64,000 bases of DNA, from contig JAVIAB010000092.1 in NCBI GenBank assembly GCA_032433765.1, positions 66,888,666 through 66,952,665 of the forward strand, in the 5' to 3' direction. The stretch is from Megaustenia siamemsis. Taxonomy: Eukaryota > Mollusca > Gastropoda > Stylommatophora > Ariophantidae. The translations under genes were made by a program, and so were the position numbers. The stretch's first letter is position 1. Each line of letters opens with the position of its first letter. Shown here one piece after another: positions 24,215-36,017 of this stretch. The notes beneath the pieces were generated by a model, which was not told where the DNA came from, ran no database searches, and was given only the letters and a program-made list of their open reading frames with translations.

Positions 24215-25300
24215 TAGTCATCTTGTTCAATACCGGTTGGCGTAAGCGATAATGTCCTTTCACAATTTTCTGTCCACAGTGCATCGTACCAGTTCTGTTG
24301 TTGACAGTTTTCCATGCCTCGATACCAAGCTATCTAGTATCTTCTCTTTTCGTTGTCTGCGATCTCTCTTTCCCTGCATTTTGCCGGTTGTAACCAAGTA
24401 TTCCAACTTTCCTCTTTTCATGATGTGGCCTAAAATTATGTCGATTGTTTCTTTCTGATGTTTTAAACAGCTCCACTTTTGTGTTGGCCCGTTTGAGAAT
24501 TTACTCCCTGATCTTTTAGTTGTCCAGGGAACTTTCAACAGCCTTCTCAGAAATTCCATTTCTGTGGCCTATAATCGTCTTCACATACATTTGTCTACTG
24601 TCCATGATTTGCTTCCACATGTCAGAATTGGCTCTATATCATCATCATCATCATTGAGTGCCGTCTCCGCAACGAAGGTTGGCTACCATGGAGCGCCATT
24701 TTGCTCTATCTCTTGCTTTGATGGTGCAGGTTGTCATCGGTTGATTTGTCCATCTTTTGATGTTACTCGTCCATGTTAATCTTGGTCTGCCTCTGCCTCT
24801 TTTACCTTGTATTTTCCCCTCCAGGATCACTTTCAGTAGGCTGTTGTGTCTTTTAACATGGCCTAAGAATCGCATTTGTCTTGTTCTAATTGTGTTCAGA
24901 AGTTCTCTTTTCATTTTTAGTTGTTTTAAGACTTTGTCATTTGTTTTCTTTTCCTTCCATCCAATTCTACCTATTCTTCTATATATCCACATTTCAAAGG
25001 CTTCAATTCTCTGTTCTGTTTTCTTGTCTAATGTCCATGTTTCAGCACCATATAGGAATATTGGCTCTATATAATACGGATGAACTCTCTTTCTATCTTT
25101 TGACATAGACTTGCACAAGATATTTGTTTATTTTCTGAACTGTTATTTCGGCCTGGACTATACTGCAGTTTATCTCTGTGGTGCATCTTTCATCTGATAT
25201 TATTGCGCTCAAGTATTTGAAACTCTACACTTGTTTCAGATTTGTCCCGCTTATTTTTATGGAAGATAGTAGGTTACATATTGTTCACAATGATGATCAA
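24215..25300 (-). mobile_element. LINE X 3' fragment, interrupted by LINE Y
   Basis: The minus strand encodes the X tail (SGSKFSNGPTQKWSCLKHQK, ILDSLVSRHGKLSTTELVRC, TVDRKL). It is split by LINE Y at 24640-25059; X resumes with IEPIL-like sequence and fades towards 25300. The tail near 24215 lacks the usual ATC repeats. Confidence 0.8.
24640..25059 (-). mobile_element. LINE Y 3' fragment inserted in LINE X
   Basis: Open on minus: FLYGAETWTLDKKTEQRIEA, EMWIYRRIGRIGWKEKKTND, LGHVKRHNSLLKVILEGKIQ, GKRGRGRPRLTWTSNIKRW and ANLRCGDGTQ, then a (TGATGA)n tail. ATTGGCTCTATAT at 24627-24639 and 25060-25072 is a 13-bp target duplication. It is one of the youngest LINE tails here, with an uninterrupted frame. 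Confidence 0.92.
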
Positions 25301-25677
25301 CTGATATCATAATTCATTAAACGATGATTATAGATTACATGTTATATGTGATAGAATCCTGATCTGATTGCTCGATCTCCAAATAAGAGATGTGTATAAT
25401 CTTGGGTTCGGTTTCTTTCGATATCTCTTTACCGTGACTACTATTTAATGAAAACACGACATGTGCATTATTTTGTTAGAGTGTGGAAACTTTTCGAAAT
25501 TTAAGGATATAAACACACAGGAAAGGAGAAGGAGAAATTGTTTACAAAAAAACCATAGTTCAGTTTGTATCCATTCTTGCATTCATCCTCGAATGTTATT
25601 TGAGGACAGACATTTCTTCAGTCTGGCAAGCATGTATTAAAGAGGAAGGGAAATCTCGGTGTCAAAAAATGTATGTA

Positions 25678-25800
25678 ATTGAAGGTGTTGGTGTGTAATA
25701 AATGTTGCACTGAAATTGAAGGTGTTGGTGTGTAATAAATGTTGCACTGAAATTGAAGGTGTTTGTGTGTAATAAATGTTGCACTGAAATTGAAAATGTG
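25678..25800. repeat. 37-bp tandem repeat, 3.3 copies
   Basis: The unit is ATTGAAGGTGTTGGTGTGTA followed by ATAAATGTTGCACTGAA; copies differ at one base (GTTTG/GTTGG). Confidence 0.95.
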
Positions 25801-25839
25801 TCGAAAAGCGAAAGCCACAAATTGTGGTACAATGAGACA

Positions 25840-26450
25840 ACATGGACACTCTTACAAGTGGAAGAGATGTAGCAAAGATGAACAGAAGAACCCAAAGTCG
25901 TTCAAAAATATTAAGAAGGTCAGTGGATAATGGAGTCGAACTTAAAATACTTTACATTCGGGGCGAATTTCCAAATTTTTTCCCTTCTTGTTCATCCCTT
26001 CACTCTCTCTTTCTCTCTCTTTTCTCCCTCTCCTCTCTCTGCTCTCACTCCACTCCGCGTCTCTCTCTCTCCCTGTTTCTATACCTTTATTTCGGAACTC
26101 TTCTTCTGTACTACAATATTCTCTCGAGTATCACAGACATCATTTTAAAGAATGACATTTTCAATTAAAATCAGTATTAAAAAATTAAGAGGCAACAAGT
26201 TAATCAAAATGTCCTTGAGCTAAACTTGACTTAAGGAAGTAAACCCTAGACAATCGGACTAAAGGCAATAAAATTTAGGAGGGGCCACAAAAATGTTGTT
26301 CTACATAGAATTATGACAGCACATAAACATCTAGAAAGGGAAACAAAGCGCAGATAAAAAAACAGACTCAAAATTAACAGCGGGAGGAAACAATTCTATT
26401 TTTGGAATGTAATGAGATGGGTGCAGCTGTACTATTTTGTGACACATTTA
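25840..26450. other. Intronic stretch, nothing recognised
   Basis: Contains a CT-rich run at 26000-26070. The same can be said of 27030-27400, 28140-28980, 33650-34190, 44560-45400 and 53340-54240, where only simple A-, T- or CA-rich runs are seen. Confidence 0.5.
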
Positions 26451-26455
26451 AAAAT

Positions 26456-27014
26456 AAGGTGACCAGACGTCCCGATTTTTCCGGGACAGTCCCGATTTTT
26501 TACTCTTTTTTCAACCTTTGTCCCGGATTTGTTACTGTCCCGAATTTGTCCCGATTTTGGCAGATTTTTTAGCTTTTGTCCCGGATTTGTTAAAATACAT
26601 TAGGGACACAAACGTTTACCAATGTTGCCAATATGGTAAACGTCTCTTCGACTTAAAAATAGACATTATCCCGTTGTTGTGTAGAAAATATTTAAAAAGT
26701 TGAACTGGCTGTTCATTTAGCGAAATAGTAACAGTAAAATGCGCTCCAAGTTTTAAATCTTTTATACTGAAATACTGATCAGAAAAGTACAACAACTCTG
26801 CTTCACCTTCCATTTAAGTGAGTATAGTGGTTTTTTTAAATCTCCTGATAACGATTTATAAGCCTATATTTTTAGGTGTTTTAGTTAGTTTTAATATATA
26901 TATATAATCTGTATTATTCGCTTTAAAAAGACAGACGAAATTTCATTTTATTGATGGGAAATTTATGTCAAATTAATCCGTCCCGGATTAAGGTTTCAAA
27001 AATATGGTCACCTT
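26456..27014. mobile_element. Internally deleted hAT element related to the 54.7-kb copy
   Basis: The ends are AAGGTGACCAGACGTCCCG and ...TTTCAAAAATATGGTCACCTT, as in 54714-56573. The 3' 230 bp align closely (AGAAAAGTACAACAACTCTG; ATTTAAGTGAGTAT; TTCCGTCCCGG forms). The left part carries five or six copies of GTCCCGATTTT/GTCCCGGATTTG, likely transposase-binding subterminal repeats. Flanks TTTAAAAA/TTAAAAAA fit an 8-bp duplication. No transposase is left. Confidence 0.87.
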
Positions 27015-27424
27015 ATTAAAAAATAGCACAAGTTAAGAAAAGATCGTGGATACGGAGAACAGGCAGACAGTTGAAGAGATGACATGACAGAAGAATATTA
27101 TAATTAATTACGAAACAAAGGTAGTAACAGAATGTTATGTTGAGACATGATCACCTACATCAGCAGGTATATAATTGATGAAGACTATCTCTCTGGTTCA
27201 GACGAGTGGCAAGCCGTATATCCATCCCATTTTCCCTTAATGCCTATGTCCTAATTTTGCACGTCCAGACATATGTACCTATTTGTTATTTTATCAAGAC
27301 TTACACATTTAATAACATACTGTTGTATGGCCCTATTGCATGAATAAATGCAATAAACAAAGTCAATCAGAAATGAATTTTAATTATCCATGCTCATAGT
27401 AATTTTTGTTTGTTTGCTGTGAAG

Positions 27425-27620
27425 GTTGTAACGTTGAAGCGAGCACTGACGTGCACTTTGTTGCCCCACCTGGTGCTACTAGAGAATCTGTCCAGTTGAT
27501 CGACTTTGTTGTTCAGTCACTAGTTGACGTAGGTAACTATATCCGGGTCAGTTATCTCCTGGGTATTTGCAACAACGCGGAGAACGTTCCTCTGTCACCA
27601 CTCAACAACTACTGTAATAG
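27425..27620 (+). CDS. vWA domain 2, exon a (degenerate MIDAS)
   Basis: Acceptor CTGTGAAG, donor GTAAGC; 196 nt, phase 1-2. It starts with a Cys and a vWA-like strand, but where DxSxS should stand the sequence reads FVAPPGATRES, so the metal-binding motif is absent. A long hydrophobic helix (VQLIDFVVQSLVDVG) and strand (YIRVSYLLGICNN) follow. The intron phase differs from exon a of domain 1, so the two domains are not a recent duplicate of each other. Domain 2 is inferred to be structural or to bind without a metal. Confidence 0.85.
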
Positions 27621-27820
27621 GTAAGCAGCGTCACCTTTTAGTGTTGTTAAGATATACATAAATATACAACAAAGCACACTTAGATGGGTTTCGATGTTTT
27701 AAGTTCTTGATAATAAGACCCAACAGTTGGGTACGACTCAGTCAATGCTCTTTCTTGGTGTTATTGTCTCCGTTAACTCTGAACACATCAGACCATTGAC
27801 AAAAACACACTCTCCTCCAT

Positions 27821-28126
27821 CATCATCATCATGTGCCCTACCGGTTGGCGTTGGCGATCATGTCCTTCCACAATCTTCTATCTACAGTGCATCGTATGGG
27901 TTCTGTTGTTGACTGTTTTCCATGTCATGACACCAAGCTATCCAGTATTTTCTCTCTTTGTCGTCCGCGATCTCTCTTTCCTTTTATTTTGCCAGTTGTA
28001 ACCAAGTATTCCAACTTTCCTCTTCTCATGATGTGTCCAAAAAATGTTATTGCTTCTTTCTGATGTTTTTTAAGAGCTCCCTTTTTGTGTTGGCCTCTTT
28101 GAGAACTTTCTCATTGGTCTTTTTAG
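27821..28126 (-). mobile_element. LINE X 3' fragment
   Basis: The plus strand starts CATCATCATCATGTGCCCTA and continues with the X tail sequence. The 13-bp duplication CACTCTCCTCCAT stands at 27808-27820 and 28127-28139. It lies just downstream of the vWA2 exon a donor. Confidence 0.92.
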
Positions 28127-28305
28127 CACTCTCCTCCATAGCTTAACAAATTAAAATGACATTCACCTTTATAGGAAGGGTATGGACTTTAAAAAGCAGC
28201 CCACACAGCTTAGTAGAGTTTTGTCACGTTACGCCATGACATCTTTAACTGCGCAATTTGCACAGTTCAACAGCTAAGTCGCATGAGGAATGTCAAAACA
28301 CGCAC

Positions 28306-28353
28306 ACACACACACGCTCGCGCGCGCGCACACACACACACACATACACACAC
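28306..28353. repeat. (CA)n/(CG)n microsatellite
   Basis: CACACA and CGCGCG runs adjoin, a Z-DNA-prone alternating purine-pyrimidine tract. Confidence 0.93.
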
Positions 28354-28994
28354 AGATAACACGTAGTTAATATTTTACATTTAGTTTTTGTTGCCACTTG
28401 TATAATTATGATGGTGTGATGTTATTAATGTGGAAACAAATCATAATTATAAATAATAAATAAAAAATAGGAACATTTATATTTTCGAAGCTCTCGGAAA
28501 AAAAAACAACTTTATTCTCAATGTTAGTACTCATGAACCTAAATGGGATTAAATAATAAATATTTAAAAAAACCAAGCAATCCAGTTGGAATTGCGTCTC
28601 GTGTGTATTTTCCGAACTTGAAAAATATGACAAAAATGTAGAACGTGCGACCTTCGAGTCAGTGCTGACACACAACATTCATTGCACAGTGAGATTATGA
28701 GACAGAAGGGTAGCGGATTAAACAGAGGGAAATCGTGGGTGGGTCTGGTCGAGGACATTGTTTAACGGATTTGTTCACTTGAGGACATAGAACCTGATGA
28801 AGAATGTGTTTAGGTGCCATCAGAGTGCTGTGTGTCATTCTCTGTATGAATCAATCTGAATAGAGAATGCAGAAAAAAAAAACCAGTGACCATAGGAGCA
28901 GAAATACAGACTTTGATTTTTGAGAATTCAAGATTCAATATGGTAAAGCCGTTATATACTGAAGAACATTAACAACGTACCACTTTACAGATTA

Positions 28995-29251
28995 GGGAGC
29001 CGCGATAGCTCAGTGGTTAGTGAACTGGACTACAAAGGACAAGGGGTAGGATTCGATCCCAACCGACGGCTTCCGGGTTTACCCAGCCTTAAATGGGTAC
29101 CGGATTTTTTTCTGGGAAAGTAGAGCGGCACGGGCGAAATGCCGACCACATTACCCCAAAAATCATGAGCCGAAGGTCTGTAAAATGTATGGTCACTAAC
29201 ACCATATTACCTATACGCCACTTGGCGTGACTCTTTACTTTTTACTTTTTT
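28995..29251 (+). mobile_element. SINE 1, full length
   Basis: tRNA-like head with A box TAGCTCAGTGGTTAGT and B box GATTCGATCCC, the common body, ACTAACACCATATTACC, ACTTGGCGTGAC, and a TTTACTTTTT-type end. Flanks ACTTTACAGATTAG and ACTTTGCAGAATCAG fit a diverged target duplication. Confidence 0.93.
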
Positions 29252-29469
29252 ACTTTGCAGAATCAGTACCAGAGTGTCAAATGTAAATATGAGTGTGGGA
29301 ATAGATTTTCCCCGAGTTTGTCATAAGGTAGGGACTTATTGTTTGGTGGAATTGAAAGTGCGTGATACATCCCAGAGGTTTTTGTACAGATTACACCAAA
29401 CAATGAACGCTACACGTGCAACACGATTCCCTATAGTTGTGACCCTGAACATGTATACACGTTGTGGCT

Positions 29470-30395
29470 ATATACTGGGTATTAAAAAAGCCATTGAGTC
29501 AAAACACTCGGTACATGAATTTTAAATGCCACGACTATCTGAAAACGACCGCTACCGAGCCATTGGTATGTCCAGACCGGAATGAGTTCACGGGCCATTG
29601 TCAGAAGGATGAATGGTCCCTACAACACTATTGTTCGTCTGAATAAACGTTACTGAACCATTGGCAGTATTCCTGTTTGACCTCGGAGTGAATTACAACG
29701 AGTTACTACCGTTGCGCAAGATCGTCATGCAGGGCTGAGTCACCTACGGAATCGTTCTCTCCCGGCATCATCATCATCGAGTGCCTTCTCCGCAACAAAG
29801 GTTGGCTACCATGGATCACCGTTCTACTCTGTTTCTTGCTTTGATGGTGCAGGCTGTCATAGATTGACTTGTCCATCTTTTGATGTTACTCGTCCATATT
29901 AGTTTTTGTCTGCCTCTGCCTTTTTTACCTTGTATTTTCCCTTCCAATATTACGTTTAGTAGGCTGTTGTGTCTTTTAACATGCCCCAAAACTGTCATTT
30001 ATCTTGTCTTAATTCTCTCCCGGCAAGTAAAACAATAAGAACAATAGTGAGTAGACGTGGGCAAGTCAAACGGCGAGAAAAAAGTGGGTAGACGCAGCAA
30101 GTCAAACAGCAAGAACAATAGTGGGTAGACGTAGACAAGTGTCTTGAATGACAGGCATACGACCGCTCAAAGATAGAGCCTTTACTGCAAGACACACTTA
30201 CGTTGGACCAAACTTGACTCACAAGCATCGTCAGCACCGCCTGCAATGAGCAGAGCAACATATTAGATGGACTAGACTACAGTGGAATGCTGTGTTTATT
30301 TACAGACGAGAGCATATTCAAAATATCCTTTGCTCATGGAAGAATGCGGATGTGGCGATGGTGTGACGTAAACACTTATATCTACATTTGACACA
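29470..30395 (+). pseudogene. Tc1-like transposon relic, interrupted by LINE Y
   Basis: The N-terminus reads MPRLSENDRYRAIGM from 29526, the helix-turn-helix start of Tc1-type transposases. After LINE Y and a degraded stretch it continues YVGPNLTHKHRQHRLQ, then RWTRLQWNAVLFTDESIFKI, which contains the DE catalytic signature (TDES), and FAHGRMRMWR. Stops and frameshifts are frequent. The inverted ends are not clear. Confidence 0.82.
29769..30012 (-). mobile_element. LINE Y 3' fragment inserted in the Tc1 relic
   Basis: It begins with ATCATCATCATCGAGTGCC on plus and ends at the LGHVKRHNSLL region. TTCTCTCCCGGCA at 29756-29768 and 30013-30025 is a 13-bp target duplication; the duplicated bases are transposase coding sequence. 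Confidence 0.92.
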
Positions 30396-30439
30396 CTGTT
30401 CCTGGCTCTGTGAAGTTGTGCGTTATAAATGTGCTTTAA

Positions 30440-31065
30440 TATATGTAAGAAGTTGGACTGTTGTTCTACATAGACGAAGCTCACGGGCCTTCACAGCTCA
30501 GGTCTGCTGGAGAATTTCCAAGGAAGACAGCGTTGTGTTTGCCATGACTACAAGTAGTTCGACAATGGAGGGCAAAGCAGTGACTTAAGCAATGGCGTGG
30601 CTTGAGACACAGACTTTTACCAGAGTATACTGTCTCGGTGACTCAATGGGTATGGCCAAGAAGACAAAAATGGGCTTTTCTCGAAGTCAGTGTTGCAGTC
30701 TCTTGATAAGTCCTGGCTGATTAAATTACGTTTAATTTTTGTGCCAGAATATTCAGGTGATCGAGCAGACAGGCTCACTTGGATAGCTGTTGTGGAGATT
30801 GGGCGGGCAATGGACGCGGGCTGCTATTCTTAGAGCTCTCAAGAATGCAGGACGAGTCAATGATTCGCAGCGAATCTACAACCTGAGATCGACTGCAAGA
30901 GCGGAATGTTGAAAGAGGTGGCACCAGGCTAGAGCGCCACATAAAGAGCAACACAATGAAATCAACAACTAACCAGTGTTGTCAGTCACTGCACTCTGAG
31001 GGATACATTCAGGAAGGAATCCGAGCACTTATATTTGTCCGGTATGGAGTTGGGATGATTATCGA
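30440..31065 (+). mobile_element. LINE V 3' fragment (RNase H region)
   Basis: Decayed frames read SRAFTAQVCWRISKEDSVVF, AMTTSSSTMEGKAVT and later FVPEYSGDRADRLTW, which match RNase H pieces of LINE V at 38955-39545 and 45405-46085. It lies directly after the Tc1 relic. Confidence 0.72.
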
Positions 31066-31767
31066 CTAACTCGCAAATATATTTATACTTTTTTAATTTA
31101 ACTCAATTCATCGAGACGAAATATATTTTAAAATATAAAAAAAACTCGTGCGTACATTAAAATAATGTCGATATGACGATGTGGTTAGAGCATTCCCTTG
31201 GGAAGGAAGTGGTGGGTTTTTTATTCTGACCTTTTCTTCCTTTTTTTGCTAACACGACTCTGAGATTAAGCACTTGTAAAAAATGTAACCCAGAAATTAT
31301 CTGTGTCAAGGTAGAGCAGATTATAGCGATATTGATCACGTCATTGGTTGAGGTTGTTAAGGAATATGGGAATTAACAGTTATTTCCTAATAACCACACA
31401 CCAGTGATGTGACGAGTACTCATTTTATTTAGGAACTATAACTTCCGACCAATGTTTTTTACTTCAATTTTCTGAACATGTTGGGCTTGTATATTGAATT
31501 TTGATGTTTATCTCCAGCTGGAGGCATTTTGAGTCGAAATGTTGGTTGGTCCAGTTCTGTCTTATCAGCAAAGCTGTATCATAATACATTTAGTTACTTT
31601 TCTAAACTAAATAGAAGTTTATTTGCATCAAACTTGTTAAAATGTAATAAATATATAAATCAATATACTTATAAGTTGAGATTGATTTTTGTGTCTTATT
31701 TCTAACATATGTCACCATAGTAGACTCAACGTAAAACTGCCAGTGTTTTCTTTTTCTTGCGTTAATA

Positions 31768-31905
31768 CAATACAATACAATACAATACAATACAATACAA
31801 TACAATACAATACAATACAATACAATACAATACAATACAATACAAAACGATACGATACGATACGGTACGGAAGGGTACAGTACAGTACAGTACAATATAT
31901 AATAT
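31768..31905. repeat. (TACAA)n pentanucleotide array
   Basis: About 17 perfect units, then a degraded run (GATAC, GGTAC, AGTAC). The flanks 31070-31760 and 31910-32130 contain nothing recognisable. Confidence 0.95.
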
Positions 31906-32137
31906 AATAAAACTAATGCAATAATTACAAGTTTAGTCATTCTATACCTAAAGACCTTATGCTTCAATGTTAAATCTTTTCCTATTGAATTCATGCAACA
32001 AAAGGACATGCATTTTAATAAATATTACATAAATAATTTTTTGCGCAAGATAATTGTTTTGAGTTAAATGTTAGGTAACGTTGACATATTTTTATTCCAA
32101 TTGCTAATTTCAACGCTGAAATCTATTTGATCATTAG

Positions 32138-32278
32138 TCAACAATTCCAACCGCCTACAACTGGTGAAACCTACGTACAACTTTTGTCGCGGCTGAGACA
32201 AATTGCACGCCAGCCAGGCCGAGGTGCCCAACAAGTTGCTGTTCTGTTTTTAGATGAGGAGACTGTTCGATTGAACAG
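32138..32278 (+). CDS. vWA domain 2, exon b
   Basis: Acceptor ATCATTAG, donor GTATGT; 141 nt, phase 2-2. It encodes 47 residues containing PPTTGETYVQLLSRLRQIAR, which occupies the place of the TxT-LA segment, then QQVAVLFLDEETVRL, equivalent to the strand that normally ends TDG; here the acidic LDEE replaces it. The segment is too short to be recognised alone, but phase and order make it the middle of domain 2. Confidence 0.83.
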
Positions 32279-32574
32279 GTATGTGTCCTGATTTACCTTA
32301 TTAAGTTAGATGGTGTTACTTAATGAACGTACTTGCGTGTTGAATTCAGGAAGTAATGCACTTTGTAAATCACATAATGTTGTTAAAGACGATTATAGAG
32401 AAATGTATCTTCTTCATATGGAACAAAATATAATATACAGAATTGAAAGATGAGCTGATATTAGTTCTGCCTGTCAGCGTCGATGAGATATATAATGTGT
32501 AGTCTTTTGTTCATCTGTTTGTCCTCTTTTGCTGTTATGTTTTTCAGTCTTCTTCTTATTATTATTCTTTCCTT

Positions 32575-33000
32575 CCTCATTTGCCTTTCAGCAACGAGGG
32601 GAGATATAATTTGCAGTCTTTTGCTATTCTGTTCGCTTCTGCTGCTGTTATGTTTCCTAGTGCTTCTAATATTCTATCGATCCACCTTTTTCGTGGTCGG
32701 CCCTTGGATCTGGTGTTCTCGCAACGCTTATTGAAGGCTCGTTGTGTTATGTTTTGATCACTCTTCCTTGTCTCGTGGCCAAACTATTTTATCTGTTTTT
32801 TTAAAATATATTCTATGGCGGGGGTTATTCCTAGTTTTTTTGTCAGGTCTTTATTTTTTGTGTTATCTTTTCTCTGAAGATGTTTCCTGTCATTCGTCTA
32901 ACACATTTCATTTCAGTAGAGGTTACTTTTCTTATTGTTCTTGCATCTAGGGTCCAGGTCTGGTATTGGTAGCACAACGTTAGGATGAAGATTATACTGT
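32575..33000 (-). mobile_element. LINE U 3' fragment (first of two)
   Basis: On minus it encodes WTLDARTIRKVTSTEMKCVR and RMTGNIFREKITQKIKT, the post-RT region. TCATTTGCCTTTCAGCAACG marks the 3' end, as in the 60.8-kb copy. Confidence 0.75.
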
Positions 33001-33004
33001 ACTG

Positions 33005-33640
33005 ATATTTCTTAGTGTTTGTAATATTCCATAAACCCATGTATTTCGTTGCTTTTCGAGTTCTCGCAACGCGTATTGAAGGCTCGCAGTACTGTGTTTT
33101 GATATTTCTGGCTTATCACGTGGCCAAACCATTTTATCTCTTGTTTCTTTATGTATTCTATGACGAGAATTATTCCTATATATACATATTTATTTATTTT
33201 TATTTATATATTGGTGTTTTTCTCAGTTCTTAATTTCTTTTATTATCTCGCAGTCTATTTCCTGTCATTCGTCTAACGGATTTCATTTCGGTAGTGGTTA
33301 TTGTTGCTACTGTTCGTGAGTCTAAAGTCCATGTCAGCCGTTGATAGCACAAAGTTTAGATGGAGCTAGTGTTGTAGAGTGCCCGTTTTGTCTCTCGTGG
33401 TATTTCTTATTGGACAATAGTGGTGATAGTTGTCCGATGATTTGTGAAGCTTTGTTGCATCTTGAGTCTATTTCTTCTGCTTGTAAATTATCGATTGGCA
33501 CTAGACTTCAAAGATATTTCAATTATTCAACTTGTTTTACTTGTTTGCCGTCCATGGTTGTGTTGATGTTCTGTCTCTGTCTAGCGATATTCACGACTTC
33601 TCCTTTGTTGATGCTGGTTTTCATTTTGTTTTGAGTCCCT
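33005..33640 (-). mobile_element. LINE U fragment (second, extending into RT)
   Basis: It repeats the U post-RT sequence and extends further upstream: the minus strand gives NIARQRQNINTTMDGKQVKQ and EIDSRCNKASQIIGQLSPLL, the RT C-terminal part of an RTE-like element. It is in direct orientation with the copy at 32575, so either a tandem pair or two insertions. Confidence 0.7.
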
Positions 33641-34261
33641 GTGCTGCTAAGACTATTTAAGGGTTTTTGTAGACATTCTATTTTTCCATGTGCTGATTGG
33701 CTACAAATAGTAACTCATTAATCTCCTATGTGTCTGATGGTTTGGCTAACTTACCTGTTAGTCCATGTAGGTAATAAACTTTCTTTAAACTGCAACTCAA
33801 TGAATATGACATTAATTTTTGAAATCAAACACATTATTGTTTTACCTAAGTGAAATTATCTCACATAAATTGCTACATCAACTAATGTTACTTTTTGTTA
33901 GAAGGGAATGTAAAGGCGGTAGCTATGGAAGTAATAGTACAAATTTGAAAGTGTTCTAAAGACAGAGTTAACCACACGATGCAAAACAAGGTGAAACGAA
34001 ATTCCATATTCGAAAGCAGGAGATGAAGAAAGAGCTCAAAATAATATTTATAAATTTCTTAATTCTTTACATTCTCACCTTCTTCTATGGCAGATTTTAT
34101 CAGTGAACTTTAATGTGTTCGATAGAACACATAAAATGAGGCTTTGCAGAATAAGCTAAGATAGAATGATATATGGCATGTGTCGCCGCTGCTGCAACTC
34201 AGCTGCATAATGAAGGTCTATGTACGGCCTTCTACCATCAGCTTGCAGCCTTGTGAAGTAG

Positions 34262-34530
34262 GGGAAGACAGATGACAACCGATGTCTCTCCTGTCATTGA
34301 AGACAGATGACAACCGATGTCTCTCCTATCATGGAAGACAGATGGCAACCGTTGTCCCCCCTGTCATGATAGACATATGACAACCGATGTAACCCCTGTC
34401 ATGGAAGACAGATGACAACCGATGCCCCCCCCCCCTTTTCCTGGAAGACAGATGACAACCGATGCCCCCCCCCTTTTCATGGAAGACAGATGACAACCGA
34501 TGCCCCCCCCCCCCCCTTTTCATGGAAGAC
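34262..34530. repeat. 35-bp minisatellite with poly-C tracts, about 8 copies
   Basis: Unit GAAGACAGATGACAACCGAT followed by GTCTCTCCTGTCATG. In the last three copies the pyrimidine part has become runs of 9 to 13 C. Confidence 0.93.
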
Positions 34531-34539
34531 AGATGATGG

Positions 34540-35875
34540 AGCATGCTCTTTCCTCATGCAAGACAACACTAGGAGAAGGTCATTACTCGTGGCGACACAA
34601 CAAACGGCCGCACGAACTTGGTGCAGTTGTAGATAGGGCATGATTGAAGTCCAGCACTAAAGTTTGACAAGCTACAATAAACACCTGTTCTTGAGAGCTG
34701 GATAAGCCACACTCCCCAAGCAAAACAACTGGAATGATTCAATAATCCTGGACATAGCGAACGAATGGAAGAGATTACCTACAATGGTTCTCCCATTGTA
34801 TTTACCCTATACCCAACTACATCTATTTCCTTACATCCCTACATCACCCGGCTACATACATACCAGCTATGACCTACATCATCACAATGGAGCTCACAGT
34901 CCAATTCGAATCTAGGATAGAGGAACATACTATTTTTAAAACTAGTCTAATACAAGGATCTCACCACCGAGCTGAGAAAGCAGGGATCATAAGTAAGGGT
35001 GGTAGCTGTGGAGGTCGGTGTAAGAGGCGTACCGCCTAATTCCTATACCACCTATTACAGAGACTATGAATTAAGATGGGAATGCTAGCAAGAATAATGA
35101 ACGCCATTGATGAGTCCGACGAAAATGCAACATGCTAGCTCTGACGAAGCCGAGATATCATTAATCCCAGAAAAATCAGAGGCTCAGGAGAATAGGCGAT
35201 TAGAATACCTATATTTATACATCGAACGCTCCTGCCTCCTAACCAAGTCTAGCATACATCGGCAGGCTAATCTTTGAAAACCGAACCTCGGACACACTGA
35301 AGTTACATAACCGATCGCGCTTGATCCACACCCCATGTTGCAGCACAGACAGTTCAACGAAATAGAGAGCCCGACATATCGTTATCAACTAGTATCAGCT
35401 ACTGACCCACCCCTACTTGCCGAGTGTTAAGAAGCAGCCATGAGAGTATATAATAACATAACGCATAGTAACAACCGTTTTATACTGCTGCCACCACATG
35501 GCACCCACATGGAGGACATCAATGTGCATTAACACTTAGAGATTCGTATGCGATCGCGCCTGAACAGCAGCCTCGATCAGAAGTGTTGTGCAGAATAAGT
35601 TTAGTTTTTAAATGCCGACTATATTGTGAGGTTTCAAGTTCAATGCAGTAGGAGATCGACACATAGGAATCATGATCCCGGTTGAGTCCACCTCCCCTAG
35701 TGCGTCTAGATAATAAAAGAGCTGAAACATTTTCCACTTCTGATGAACAGATTGCCTCCTGCTGCGAAGCTCTGTACAGAGAGTTTCCTGTTAGTGCGTT
35801 ATCTCGTTTGTATTTCTGAAGTACTTTATATATGTACACTATAGTTACTGATTATATTTCCTAAAGAGTATCGCA
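34540..35875. other. Unassigned intronic stretch
   Basis: Base composition is more even and CpG-containing than the AT-rich neighbours, which could mean a decayed element. I found no domain, splice pair or repeat match. Confidence 0.5.
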
Positions 35876-35879
35876 CCAA

Positions 35880-36015
35880 GCGGATCAGGAGTTCGATTAT
35901 TGCGCATGCGATTTGGAAATAGACTGTTTTAGCGTGCGGATGCGGAATCTGTTGCGCTATGTAGACGTGGAAGTCGATTCATCATGTGGACATCATGTGA
36001 ATGTAAAAAAAAAAA
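35880..36015. repeat. Degenerate minisatellite, segment 1
   Basis: Loose repeats of a motif like CATGTGGATGTGGAAGTCGA followed by TTATTGCACCA, about 45 bp apart. The array continues at 36735-36960 and 37985-38150 after two interruptions. Confidence 0.6.
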
Positions 36016-36017
36016 AA

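Noticed and set aside
28995..29070. tRNA gene
   Set aside because: A and B boxes are present, but the sequence continues into a SINE body with a target duplication, and the same head recurs at six loci. No cloverleaf with a paired acceptor stem.
31163..31225. tRNA-like A box (GATGTGGTTAGAGCATTCC)
   Set aside because: No B box at the right distance and no acceptor stem; at most a decayed SINE head.
34412..34636. 74-codon frame with Pro and His repeats
   Set aside because: Runs through the 35-bp repeat with poly-C tracts.
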